Shown piece after piece: positions 1-10,200 of a DNA stretch of 64,000 nt. Position 1 is the stretch's first letter; every line of letters starts with the position of its first letter. The DNA is from Sepioteuthis lessoniana (Eukaryota > Mollusca > Cephalopoda > Myopsida > Loliginidae). The notes below the pieces were generated by a model. It saw only the letters and a list, made by a program, of their open reading frames with translations, had not been told where the DNA came from and did no database searches. Where the stretch lies: assembly GCA_963585895.1 (NCBI GenBank), contig OY757904.1, positions 1,663,907-1,727,906 on the forward strand. Direction: 5' to 3'. A program made the position numbers and the translations under genes.

Positions 1-445
1 GTAAACTTTTATGTTTCCAGTATTTATGCAATTAGAAAAGGTTCTATTTATTCTGGAAATGTATCATACCAGAATTCCTTTAGGAAAGAAATCGATTTTG
101 AATCAAAAGGTGAAGAGAATAACTCACTGAAATTAAACTGATCAAACGAAGAAACTAACCAAAAAAATGACAGCATTTTGTAATAAGAAAGGTTACTGTG
201 CAAAGCTTTGTTAAATCAGGATAGAAGACGAAGTTCGACATTTTTACCGTGAAAGAAAATTGTGTCGGAAAGACCAACTCTAAAAAATGAGTAAAAATGA
301 AAAAAAGAAATAGATAAGGAATTAATTTGAATAAAACGAGGAAGTTTTTGTCTAAATTCACCATTATATGAATAAGTGATGTCAAGTAAACTTAGTTTAA
401 TCCAACACAAAGCCACAAGTGTCGGACACACGCAATGAAGATATG
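1..445. other. AT-rich intergenic stretch, nothing recognised
   Basis: Only short, biased reading frames occur here, and I see no domain, splice pattern or repeat signature. Confidence 0.5.
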
Positions 446-507
446 GCTAACCGATACACTATACCACCATACACTGGCTTACCGATACACCATACCACCA
501 TACACTG
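446..507. repeat. 31-bp tandem duplication
   Basis: Two adjacent copies of a unit that includes 'accgatacac' and 'taccaccatacactg' differ at only a few positions. A partial third start follows. Confidence 0.8.
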
Positions 508-540
508 TACACTATATGGGAGGTACCCTTAGTGTATTGG

Positions 541-760
541 TTGTAGTGGTTAGAAATTGTAGAGGTTAGAAATTAATCAGGAGACTAGAGCTCGAATCCT
601 GCACGAATTTCATTGCGCTTCACATCGGGCCGATACTCTAAGGGAAGGTATGAATTCACCTAAACACCCTCATCTATGGATAAATGGTAGCATAGCCTGG
701 GATCTTTAAGTAGAGCAACCAATCTGGGAGAAGGAAAACTGAATTCAGACCAGTTGTAAT
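541..760 (+). mobile_element. tRNA-derived SINE-like element, family 2, copy 1
   Basis: A tRNA-like head is suggested by 'tagtggttagaaat' (A-box-like) and 'gagctcgaatcctgc' (B-box-like). The body, with 'ttcattgcgcttcac', 'gatactctaag' and 'catctatggataaat', has the same landmarks in the same order as the sequence at 47455-47645. Two dispersed copies with a shared order argue for one SINE family. The body and 3' limit are uncertain and may reach about 900. Confidence 0.5.
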
Positions 761-899
761 CCGCTTTAAGATTGATCACATGTCGCATCCTGTTCGTGAC
801 GAAGAGGTTGCGCACTCTCAGAGATCGAATTCATTACATATACTCATTATGATTTGTCTTATATGACATATGTAGTCCAGTAGTGATGGTCTGCGAAGC

Positions 900-1486
900 T
901 AAAAACTATTGTTCAATGGCGAAACAATGTAGATATTTATTACACTTAGAAGGCAAAGAGCTAGTTATTAATTGAGGAAAGAATTAGTGAAACCAGCATG
1001 TCTATCTACACCAAGCAGCAGACAAAACTGTATTATTATTCTAAAAGCACAAGGCTAAAAAACATCGAATTCACTAATGCTTGCTAACCATTACATCATA
1101 TAATGTGTCGAGCATTATTTTCAAATTAGTCTGAAAAAAAACCATATACAGCTAATTAAACACGAACCCTAAATAAGTCGGAATCATGATATCGAGAAAG
1201 ATATTTTTATCCATGGTGCGCACTCCGCAAAGAGAGGGGATATAAGAGTCATGCTATGTCCTAGTTTGTGTCGCTGTTTTACTGTCAGTAACATGGGAGA
1301 CATTTTCTATAACATTTTTGCCGAAATCGTTTTTCTTTTCCCCTTGTGTGTGTGTGTGTGTGTGGGATTAGATTTACAAAACCGAAAGATATTAATCTAA
1401 TACAATCTAATACAATGTGGCAATGAATAGGAGAAGAAAGATATGGAATCAATAGAATAGAAATGAAAATACGGTGATGAAAATTA

Positions 1487-1488
<2 letters not shown>
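900..1488. other. intergenic, nothing recognised
   Basis: AT-rich sequence with a short (TG)n run at 1344-1364 and no coding or transposon signature that I can see. Confidence 0.5.

Positions 1489-1552
<64 letters not shown>
1489..1552. repeat. (AT)n microsatellite
   Basis: Uninterrupted AT dinucleotides for about 62 bp. Shorter (TA)n runs lie at 2080-2110 and 2470-2502. Confidence 0.95.
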
Positions 1553-1556
<4 letters not shown>

Positions 1557-2075
1557 TAATTCCCGATCGTAAAAGAAGAAATAAAAGAAAATTAAAAAAT
1601 CAAAATAACACAAAAATAACAAGATAAAAAATTATATCAAAGAAGAGAGAAATCTCACCAAAAAACAAGAATTTATTTCGGAATGAGAAATATATCTAAT
1701 AACAAATGTAATAATAGTTATATATGAAATATTATCATGAAACAATCTAATCACATTTTTTTAAAAAATTACTTTATTTCCTTTAGTTTCATTGTTTAAT
1801 CAATTTCTCAAGAAAATTTCACCCCAAACTTCTGACAATTTGATCACATCGAAATAAACGTAAAACAGTTTTTACCGCAATTCTTTATGAGTCGTATCCT
1901 TTTTGAGCCAATATACAAACAAGACTCTAAAAATGGTCAAAACTTAATGTTACAGTAATTTTTTTCTTATTCGAATTCTGGAATCTTTGGGGTGGAACCT
2001 CGTTTATGTATATATCTTTTTGTTTGAATAAATCTTTGCATATATGTGTTTGTATATATATTCATGATTGTATGA

Positions 2076-2113
<38 letters not shown>

Positions 2114-2370
2114 ACTTATTGACTACTAGCACTTACGGTAAGGGAAAAAAACCGTAAGTAATTCGAAGATAAAAGATATACAACGAATGACTGTCTGGGA
2201 GAAAAAAAATTTACATATTGGAAAAAAAAAAAGAAAAGGCCAACCTTGTCACACCAATTGAAAAAAATCAACAGATACGCAATTGATTGGTCAAAAGAAA
2301 AAAACCACCGTAAATTGCTGCTAAGCTAAAAGTGCAAAAAAGTGCTCAATACTAAGTAGAGCAAAATGGT

Positions 2371-2467
2371 GACAAAAATTATTTCTGGAGTCAAGAACTA
2401 ACCTACTACAGTTTCGCCTAAGCGACTCATCAGGGTAGCTAATCCTGACTCACAAAATAATTTTTGT

Positions 2468-2468
<1 letters not shown>
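2371..2468 (-). ncRNA. type I hammerhead ribozyme in a long hairpin
   Basis: On the minus strand the catalytic core reads CUGAUGA (2433-2427), then a short stem II with G-C, U-G and C-G pairs and a 5-nt loop (2426-2416), then GAAAC (2415-2411). Stem III is two base pairs with loop UGUA, and the cleavage triplet is GUA with H17 at 2404. Stem I begins with ACC/GGU next to the core, opens into an internal loop, then closes through GAGUCA/UGACUC. It is extended by a perfect 14-bp inverted repeat (2371-2384 with 2455-2468). All invariant core residues are present. Known: short-stem-III type I hammerheads occur in Penelope-like elements and related retroelements. Inferred: the hairpin is the terminal part of such an element, with a (TA)n run directly beside it. 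Confidence 0.8.
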
Positions 2469-2504
<36 letters not shown>

Positions 2505-2608
2505 TGCATATATCTTTGAATCAGATGTTTTTGTCTCTCTTAAATGGCCATTAAGTTTCTCAGCATTTAAGTTTGTTACAGATTCCCCTTTCTCTTTCTC
2601 TCTCCTGA

Positions 2609-2612
<4 letters not shown>

Positions 2613-2661
<49 letters not shown>

Positions 2662-2679
2662 TCTATCTCTATCTCTCTT

Positions 2680-2730
<51 letters not shown>

Positions 2731-2733
2731 CAC
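2613..2733. repeat. (CT)n/(CTAT)n microsatellite
   Basis: CT dinucleotides with interspersed CTAT units. The open frame of serine, leucine, isoleucine and tyrosine codons across it is a repeat artefact. Confidence 0.95.
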
Positions 2734-2855
2734 ACACAACACTTCTTTTCTTTTCGTTTTTTGTGGCTGGGATTCGGTGATCCATTTGTAACTCAAAATC
2801 CCTAACAATTTTGTGCGTCTTATTCACCAAAACGGATTCTGGTTTGCGGCATATA

Positions 2856-3347
2856 CAAAGCTCATTAAATAAGTTTCCAGACTTTTTTCGTATGGCCACT
2901 TTTATTGATAGTACACACATGAAACTCTATTACCCTTCGAAGTAATCTCCTCTAGCTGCAATGCAATTGCTGTACCGTTCCAACAACTTTTGGAAGGCCT
3001 CATCGAAGTCCTCTTGTGTGAGCGTGTCAATGACCGTCACAGCCTCTTTCATCTCCTCAATTGTCTCATAACGACAGCCTCTAAGTTTTTCCTTGATCTT
3101 AGGGAATAACCAAAAGTCACAGGGAGCAAGGGCTGGACTATAGGGACGGTGAGAAACTGTCTTGATGCCCATCTTGGTCAAATAGTCTGTGACAAGGATG
3201 GAGTTGTGGACTGGTGCATTGTTCTGGTGGAAATGCCACTGACCCGATTTGAAGAGTGCTGGCCTCTTCCGACGGAATCTCTTCCTGAACTCCCTTAAAA
3301 CCTCAACATAGTATTCCTTGTTGACTGTCTGTCCGGTGGGAACCCAG
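2856..3347 (-). mobile_element. mariner (DD34D) transposon, truncated copy M1
   Basis: The left end carries the family's terminal repeat ('aataagtttccagac', 'ttttttcgtatgg') next to a TA. Codons on the minus strand at 2930-3290 give the transposase C-terminal half: the segment around 'NAPVHNSILVTDYL', then 'SPALAPCDFWLFP' with the last catalytic Asp, then a C-terminus ending GDYFEG. It retains the KEKLRG stretch that copies at 26.1 and 56.1 kb lack. The 5' part of the transposase is missing because the copy stops abruptly at an LTR-like sequence. It has a frameshift and cannot encode a working enzyme. Confidence 0.85.
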
Positions 3348-3396
3348 TGTTATATATTGACCCTCGACTGAGCCGTCAATCAAGAGATGCGCCTGT
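3348..3396 (+). mobile_element. fragment of an LTR, fossil
   Basis: Starts with TG and resembles the first 50 bp of the solo LTR at 52049 ('atattgacc', 'gccgtc', 'atcaag'). It sits at the break between the mariner copy and a LINE fragment. Old and very short; family as for the two solo LTRs. Confidence 0.5.
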
Positions 3397-4860
3397 GTAA
3401 ATAAGTGGAAGAACAGTAAGTCAGGTGTTCCTCTTGTTCCGCTCTGGTATTCTTTCGGTTCTTTGTGAAACAGTTCGTGACATACAAGTGAATAATAGAT
3501 CTCCCCTCTATTCTGTACAGTTAGGATTTTCCATATCATAGGTAGACAGGTCATCGGTCTATAGTTGCTGAAGATGGTTCCTTTTGGGTTTGTTTGCATC
3601 AAAGTAGCCTTCCCTAGTCATTCATTTAGGTAAATTTGCTTCTTGACTCGGTTAAAGAGCCAGAATGTGGTGGATAGACATGAATTTTTAAAACCTGAAT
3701 CCATACATGCCTGATGTTTCCCAATTCAGTACTTTTTCAATGTTTCTCTGAACGATTCTAGATGTGTATTTGCATCAAAAGATCTTCTTCTTCGAACCCT
3801 TGTAATCTTTTTTCATCTTATTTATCCATTCAACTTTTCTGTTATGTTCTTTCTATTTCCATATTTTACTCCAAAATTATTTTGCTTCCTATGCAACTGG
3901 TTGTTCGTTGGTCCTCGTGTATTGTCGACTTGTTGGTAGGATTTTCTTTCGTTATTTTGGAATGTCCTGTTTTGTTTGCATTGTTTAACCTTGTGTTGAT
4001 AACTTTTAAGTCCTCTGTCTTTTGCCGATATCGTTGATTAATCTCTTCAAGTATTTTGAGACTTGTCTGCCATTTCATTCTGTTCTTTTCATCCCAACAT
4101 AAACCTTTTTCCTTTTTTTCCTTTAGCACTTTCGATTGTTATCGCAATTTCTTTACCTGTAGTTCTTGCCTAATTTTCCCCTTCAGGTTTTGTATTTCTG
4201 ATCGGTTTCCTAAGGGTAACATGGATTTTATCAAAGACAAATTTCATTCCAGTATAAATTATCTCGTTTAGTTCAGTGATGTTGTCTGTTGCTATATTTG
4301 GTTACAATTTGTTCATTTTTTCAGTTTTTAATCGAACTCTTTTCTAGCCTTGGTCTCCGAGGAATTGTAATGTAGTCTTATTTTCAGTCATGATTTTCTT
4401 TATTATTTCTACATTTATTTTGTCTTCTTGCGTTAATATATATTTTGTGGTACTGGGGTCTATGGCGTTTCGTCTAGCTGAATTTCGCTTTTCCCTTCGG
4501 TTAGGGGCACTTAATTTTCAGTAAAAAGTGTTTTTATTTGAGTCAGGGGATCTTGTTGATATTCTTCACTATTTATTTGTTCACAATTCGAGGTCAGAAA
4601 ACCAACCTTTCTTTGGCTTGCTCACCAAGCTAACATTATATATGTTAGCTTGGTGAGCAAGCCTCCCTGTGTCGGGTTGCTCTTAAAATAACAGTCAGTG
4701 AAGTACATTTTTGTCTTCTGTCCATTATTTCCGTCGGATTCTCTACGCTGAGTAGTTCTTTTGGTTTTTACTTGTCCACCTGAAATTAGAAAAGCCAACA
4801 TTAACAGGATGCCCAACCGATCATACTTTTTGGTGATCAATGGATAACCTGCTGATCATG
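3397..4860 (-). mobile_element. R2/NeSL-type LINE, 5' portion including start of RT
   Basis: Minus-strand translations match the upstream half of a LINE ORF whose 3' halves recur in this window. The start of the reverse transcriptase is at about 3600-3400 ('NYRPMTCLPMIWKIL', then 'EIYYSL', 'RGTPDLL'). A basic coiled-coil-like linker is at about 4130-3870, and an N-terminal region with 'QRRESDGNNGQKTK' at about 4840-4620. Frames are interrupted several times. The RT core and endonuclease are missing because the copy ends at the LTR fragment. Assignment to the REL-endonuclease (R2/NeSL-like) group rests on my recall of the family's linker and 3' domain. It could be a related clade. Confidence 0.6.
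4616..4662. repeat. 20-bp inverted repeat, 7-nt loop
   Basis: The two arms (4616-4635 and 4643-4662) are perfect complements: 'gcttgctcaccaagctaaca', spacer ttatata, then the reverse complement. It lies inside the LINE fragment and has no matching partner in the other LINE copies. Confidence 0.95.
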
Positions 4861-5087
4861 ACTCTTCGATCTATGAGTCCCACGTTGATTTGGATTTTGA
4901 TTTATTATTTTTCATGGATAGTATAATATGGCTATAGCAGAGCCAGGGTTAGGGTTATTATCTGGACGCCCCCGCCACACAGAGATATATAAGCTGGTAT
5001 TCTTCTGAAGAATTCACTTCAACGGATCACACAAAAATGAATGTTTACAACTTAAAAATAAATAAGTTTTAAATTAGCATTTGTCAA

Positions 5088-5400
5088 TATGCTCGTGGAT
5101 CGGTCATTTTTTTGTATTTTGTGATGACAGGACTTCTTCATTTGGTTTTTATATTTTCCCAGTTCTTCACAATCTCCGATCCATTTTCAATTTTTGGTCG
5201 TCAGATTCTAAAGGGAAATGAACATTACAGTATTCAAACTTGACATGTATTTATCTGATAATAGAAAAAGCAAAAGTAATTAGAGATACACTTTTCTGTT
5301 CCAAATTTCTGCATAAAGTAATTCAATGAACCTATATTTCTGCTCGGCGATCGGTCATTTTAACTATTTGAGGGTGATAGGATTTATTAATTTAGTTTTT
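5088..5400 (+). repeat. pair of diverged direct repeats
   Basis: 'gatcggtcatttt' followed by 'gatgacaggacttcttcat' at about 5098-5145 recurs in diverged form at 5349-5400 ('gatcggtcatttt' with 'gatgatagg'-like spacing). The direct copies are about 250 bp apart. I do not recognise the element. Confidence 0.5.
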
Positions 5401-5420
5401 GTTTTTTGTTGTTTTTTTTT

Positions 5421-5426
<6 letters not shown>

Positions 5427-5455
<29 letters not shown>
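5427..5455. repeat. (ATT)n tract, tail of minus-strand LINE
   Basis: Lies directly at the 3' end of the R2-type LINE fragment that follows. In LINE sense it is an (AAT)n tail, and the same tail occurs beside copies at 21.8, 22.9 and 62.36 kb. Confidence 0.8.
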
Positions 5456-5463
5456 TCTTTCAA

Positions 5464-5695
5464 GTTTTTCAGACCAGCGTTAGCTGATGGTCTTTCACTG
5501 GAAGCTGAGTGACAGCAAGTTTACTCAGGTTTCCAGGAGTCTGCTCAATACTCTGGCCAGCCTCAACAACGCCGTAGTTTAGATGTTCTCGATTCGTCCT
5601 ACAATTTCCAACTGTTCCAATCCACTTTCTAGTAATTTGGGAACTGTTAAAAGCACAATAACTAGTAGTACCATCACCCGCAATAATAAGGATAA
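5464..5695 (-). mobile_element. R2/NeSL-type LINE 3' end
   Basis: The antisense sequence 'gctgatggtctttcactgg' and 'acagcaagtttactcagg' is the conserved 3' end of the LINE family seen at 8.75, 21.8, 34.7 and 62.3 kb. It covers only the last about 70 codons plus the 3' UTR, is 5' truncated, and abuts a plus-strand copy head to head. Confidence 0.8.
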
Positions 5696-5704
5696 TGATA
5701 ATTA

Positions 5705-6255
5705 GTGCAAAAAGAGTACAAGACTAGATACTTTTGAGTGGGGAAGGTGATCTACTGGGAATTGTGCAAGTAACTTAACTTTGACCATACTATGAAATGA
5801 TATATGCACAAACTAGAATCCGTCCCGGAGAATGAGACGCACAAAATTCTCTCGGATCATCTAATTCCAGTCAGAAAACCAAACCTAATGATTGTTAACA
5901 AGAAAAAGAGAATCTGCCAAATAATTAACTTTGCCGTCTTGGCGGATCACAGCGTAAAATCAAAACGATAAGAAAAATAAGTAGTTAGACCTTGCCATAG
6001 AACTAAAAACGCTATGGAACATGAAGGTGACGGTGATACCAATTGTAATTGGTGCACTCGGAATAATCCCCAAAAGTTTGGTAAAGAGACTAGAAGATTT
6101 AGAAATCAGAAGATCAGTAGGGATCACCTAAACTAAGGCATTTTTAAAATCGACCAGAATACTGAGAAGAGTCCTTGAGGGTTGAGAAGACTTGCTGTCG
6201 CTCAGACTCCATTGATTGAAAGACTATCTGCAAACGCTTTCGTGAAAAATTCGTA
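5705..6255 (+). mobile_element. R2/NeSL-type LINE 3' end, RT downstream domain
   Basis: Covers the C-terminal endonuclease region. Readable pieces include 'YKTRLD', a stretch equivalent to 'RPDLIIINKKKR' (here 'RKPNLMIVNKKKRICQ'), the following 'NFAVLADH', and 'NMKVTVIPIVIGALG'. This is the PD-(D/E)XK-like pattern of REL-endonuclease LINEs. The frames contain stops and shifts. The 3' end lies near 6250. Confidence 0.75.
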
Positions 6256-6287
6256 AAGAGTAAAATTGTAATTCTTTGAAACTTTGA

Positions 6288-6692
6288 AATCCAAACAGAT
6301 AAGTTAATCCCGACAAAAAGACAAGATCTAATGATAATTAACAAAAAAAAAAGTACTCGTCATCTCGTGAATTTTTTCCGTTCAACCGGACCACAGAGTG
6401 AAAAGGAAAGAAAGTTGAAAAAAGAGAAATAATGAACAAATACTTGGATCTTGCCTGAGAACAAAAAATAGCGGAAAATGATGGTGACAGTGATATCAGT
6501 TGAAATTGGAGCACTTGGAACGGTCCCCAAGTGTTTGAAAAAAGGCTAGAAGAATTGTAAATCAGAGGAAGAATCATACAAACCAAAGCTTTGTTAAGAC
6601 TGGCAAGAGGAGATTTGCACTCACTAAGACTCCAGTGAAAGAATCACCAGTTAAAAAAAAGTGTGAAAAACTCGCGAGGAGTGAAATATTAT
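6288..6692 (+). mobile_element. R2/NeSL-type LINE 3' end, second copy in tandem
   Basis: Begins inside the endonuclease region ('aagacaagatctaatgata', then 'gtcatctcgtgaa') and repeats the same 3' sequence as the preceding copy. It ends with 'ctccagtgaaagaatcacc' and 'gaaaaactcgcgaggag'. Broken frames. Confidence 0.75.
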
Positions 6693-6884
6693 GAAGGTTT
6701 GAAAGCTGAAAGATGACCCAAATAATTAGACATTCACTTTTCAAACAAAAACATATTTTCAATTGAATAATTGAAAGCTATTTGATTGTGGAGATTCAAA
6801 TTTGATGTGTTTGCCTTTATCAGATTTTTAAATTTTTCAAGTAACGAATATATTAAATTTGGTTTGTTTTATGAAATATCCAAC

Positions 6885-7952
6885 CGGCCATCCACAGAGG
6901 GAAAATGGAACTAATCCTACTAGCATACGGCCTACCAAAAGAAATCGTAGCAGCAATTATGATCCTCTACAGAAACACAAAAGTGAAAATACGTTCACCA
7001 GATGGAGACACAGAATACTTCGACATTGTTGAAGGAGTACTACAAGGAGACACACTAGCCCCATACCTCTTTATCATCTGTCTAGACTACGTGCTTAGAA
7101 CTTCGATCGACAAAATCAGAGAAAATGGCTTCGAGCTGACTAAGAAAAGAAGCAAAAGGTACCCCGCAAAAAACAATCACAGACGCCGACTACGCTGATG
7201 ACTTAGCGTTACTGGCGAATACGCCGAATCAAGCAGAGACACTACTGCATAGTTTGGAACGAGCTGCAGCAGGCATTGGCCTCCATGTCAATGCGCACAA
7301 AACTGAATATATGTGTTACAACCAAACAGGCAACATTACCACACTAGACAGAGCCTCTCTGAGGCTAGTGGACAAATTCACCTACCTAGGAAGTAGCGTC
7401 TCATCAACAAAAAACGACACCGACACACGACTGACGAAAGCATGGACGGCTATAGATAGGCTCTCAATCATATGGAAATCAGACCTGACCGATGAAACGA
7501 AGCGCAGTTTCTTCCAGGCAGCGGTTGTATCGATACTGCTATATGGATGAACTACATGGACACTAACTAAACGGCTGGAGAAGAAACTTGACGGCAACTA
7601 CACAAGAATGTCGAGAGCAATATTGAACAAGTCCTGGCGACAACACCCCACGAGACGCCAACTGTACGGCCACTTTCCTCCCATCACGAAAACTATACAG
7701 GTTAGACGAGCCAGACACGCCGGACACTGCTGGAGAAGCAAGGACGAGCTCGTAAGTGACGTACTCCTATGGACCCCCACATATGGCCAAGCAAAAGCAG
7801 GACGACCTGCCCGAACTTACATACAGCAGCTATGTGAGGACACAGGATGTAACCCAGGAGACCTGCCGGAGGCGATGAATGATAGGGAGAAGTGGCGAGA
7901 GATGGTCAAGGATATCCGTGCTGTCGGCACGACATGATGATGATGATGATGA
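6885..7952 (+). mobile_element. RTE-type LINE, 5'-truncated, best preserved copy
   Basis: Encodes the second half of a reverse transcriptase and the C-terminal tail of an RTE-type ORF. In order: 'IHRGKMELILLAYGLPKE', 'GVLQGDTLAPYLFIICLDYV', the catalytic 'DADYADDLALLA' near 7180-7210, 'AGIGLHVNAHKTEYMC', 'FTYLGSSVSS', 'SFFQAAVVSILLYG', and a C-terminus with 'RPARTYIQQLCEDTGC'. The endonuclease and RT N-terminus are missing. Only two lesions are visible in about 1 kb: a frameshift in the A-run near 7165, and a TGA at 7548-7550 where a Cys codon is expected. It ends in a (ATG)n tail, as RTE elements do. The few lesions imply recent insertion compared with the copies at 32.5, 38.9 and 59.2 kb. 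Confidence 0.88.
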
Positions 7953-8584
7953 AAGATCCAAAATGTTCAGTAGAATTATTGTGATAATACCCGCTTCTGC
8001 AGTTTGCATAAGTCATTGAGTCCTCATCTGAATACTTATGTGGGCCGGATCAAAGCGAGAAGCAGGTTCACAGAGAAAAGAACAAGACAAAACAACAACT
8101 TGTGGTTAAAACGTCAAGGGATGTTGAGAAGCGTGTAACACTTAGTGGATGATTAATTCTAGTTTGAGTTTCGGCTGGCAAAAGATTATCTTAACTAACT
8201 GGGTCCGGCTGTTCGTTATTTCTTTGTCCCGGTCTAATCAACTCCCTTCGAACCCAAACTAAGTCTGACTCTCGGACCCAAAATGCACCTGTATATATAC
8301 AGAATGTCTCATTATTATTTCCGGCTAATGGAACACCCACGAATAAACCCATAACTTTTTGGGGAGCCAATTCTCTCTTAAAAAAAAACCGGACATAAAA
8401 TTAGTTCCTAGACTGGCCGTCTCCGATACAGGGACATTAAATTCAGACCCTTTTAAGTTCTGACAAGTACTTAACACGTCCGCAACTATATGTATAAACA
8501 TTTTCTTATCTAGATTTCCTTAATCTAGTTAATGGGTTTTCCTAACATTTGAAATTCGATACCCAGGCCGAATCTAACTCATCT
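7953..8584. other. intergenic, nothing recognised
   Basis: Mixed-composition sequence downstream of the RTE tail. No protein or tRNA-like signature is visible. The higher GC of 8020-8290 may mark an unrecognised old repeat. Confidence 0.4.
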
Positions 8585-8715
8585 CGCCACATATATATGT
8601 GTGTATATGTGCGCGTGGGCGTGGGCGCACACACACATATACACACATACATACACACACACGCACACTGGTATGGGTGCACACACACACGTGTGTATAC
8701 ATATATGTGCATATA
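8585..8715. repeat. (CA)n/(TG)n/(TA)n compound microsatellite
   Basis: Mixed runs of tgtg, gcgc, cacaca and atacac repeats with interruptions. Confidence 0.9.
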
Positions 8716-8749
8716 TCCAACTCATAGTGTCACATTATTGTAATTATTG

Positions 8750-9420
8750 AGAGTTTTTCACATCAGTGTTAGCTGATGGTTTTTCGCTAGAGTTTGAGTG
8801 ACAACAAGTCTCCTCAAGTTTCCAGAACTTTTCTCGGTATACTGGCCAAGTTCAACAATGCTGTAGTTTGTATGGTCTCCAGCATCCCATTATTTTCAAG
8901 TCCTCCAGTTCCTGTACCAATTCTTTGGCGACTTTACCAAGAGCACCAATCACAATTGATATATACGTCACTTTCATGTTCGACAGTTTTTTTTTCAAAT
9001 TCCCTAGCAAGGTTGAGGTATTTATCCCTCTTTTCACAATTCTTTCAATTTTACTCTGTGGTCAGCCGGGACAGCAAAGTCCACAATTCTACAAGTTCTC
9101 TCTTTTTTGTTGATTATTATAAAATCTGGTCGTCTGGCCGGGATTAGGGGATCCGTTTGGCTGTCAAAATCCCTTTGGAGTTTGTGTTTCATTCTCCAGG
9201 ACAGATACTGTGTTGTGCATATACCATTTGTTCATATGGACAAATTTTAATTTCTTACGCAATTACCAGTGGATCACCTTACCCACCCAATCGTGCTTAG
9301 TCTTGTACTCTTTCTGTGCTAATTTGCTGCATTCGCTTATTATGGGATTGATAATTTTGTCTCAATCACCACATAACCAATATCTGCTTTTTGTTGCATC
9401 TTATCTATTCTAGCTTTAAT
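8750..9420 (-). mobile_element. R2/NeSL-type LINE 3' end
   Basis: Antisense copy running from the zinc-knuckle region (9330-9370) through 'KTKHDWVGKVI' and the 'SRPDFIIINKK' endonuclease stretch to the 3' end at 8750. The minus-strand frame at 8852-9037 reads 'NMKVTYISIVIGALGKVAKE'. Several frameshifts. An (ATT)n tract borders its 5' side at 9421-9455. Confidence 0.8.
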
Positions 9421-9423
9421 ATG

Positions 9424-9455
<32 letters not shown>
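9421..9455. repeat. (ATT)n microsatellite
   Basis: Uninterrupted ATT units, probably the tail of an element lost to decay. Confidence 0.9.
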
Positions 9456-9456
<1 letters not shown>

Positions 9457-9629
9457 GCGTGCATGGGGCACGAAAGCAGTTTCAGAGGCTTTTGGACCGG
9501 CCATGTTTTAGTCTTCTTTACTTGATGATTATTATGAAAAATGAACGAAGATAAACTTGCTCACTACTTTCGCTGCTGAATGTTGACTGGTTTAAGTCGT
9601 ATCTTTATTCTGTATACTCCGTCATTTCA

Positions 9630-10200
9630 ACGTTTTTAATGCAGATATTGAATGGCCGTTCTTAGATTGATTTGTAGACGCTCTTTCAGTTTATAATGTG
9701 GATATCGTTTTACTTTGAATTTCCTCACCATATAACACTTTTCTAATAGTTCAAGTTGGTTTGAACTAAACGTAGTAGCTTCCTTTTCTTTCTTTTTCAA
9801 CTCTATCATCATTTTATTGATAATTGAAGAAGAAATCTCTGAGTATTTGGGGATTTGGTTGAACATATTTTAGCAATATTTCTTTACTTTTCAGTTTTGT
9901 ACCTGAATGTTCATTTATTCCATAATGTTTCATCCGATGTAATTTCGATTTTCTGTTACTGAAAACCAATCAACTTACAAAACAATCCAAAAGGATTTAA
10001 TTCGAAATTTTGGGGTGGCCAATCGATTGTGTGCAACACTTCCAAATCATTATCTTCGTGATAAAACCAACAGTCACTAAGTGAAGTCCGTTTGGTACTA
10101 CATGCTTGATATTGATCTGATGATATTATGTGTCACTTATTAAACAACTCTCAAACGTTTTCAATAGAGATGCCATCAGAAATTGCGTTTATCATAATTC
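9630..10200 (-). pseudogene. possible Tc1/mariner transposase relic
   Basis: On the minus strand a short stretch near 10065-10005 reads like 'WFYHEDNDLEVLHTIDWPPQ', which resembles the catalytic DND...DWPPQSPDLNP block of Tc1-type transposases. The following open frame (9866-9636, 76 codons) is unrecognised. No terminal repeats found. It could be chance. Confidence 0.3.

Noticed and set aside
2464-2805. 113-codon frame rich in Tyr-Ile and Ser-Leu
   Set aside because: Translation of (TA)n and (CT)n microsatellites. Similar frames at 24992-25180, 36240-36614, 40606-41013 and 57046-57240 rejected for the same reason.
8794-9147. 117-codon plus-strand frame, with similar frames near 21.6, 34.9, 61.1 and 62.1 kb
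   Set aside because: Antisense shadow of the R2-type LINE 3' end; the sense strand carries the recognisable endonuclease region.
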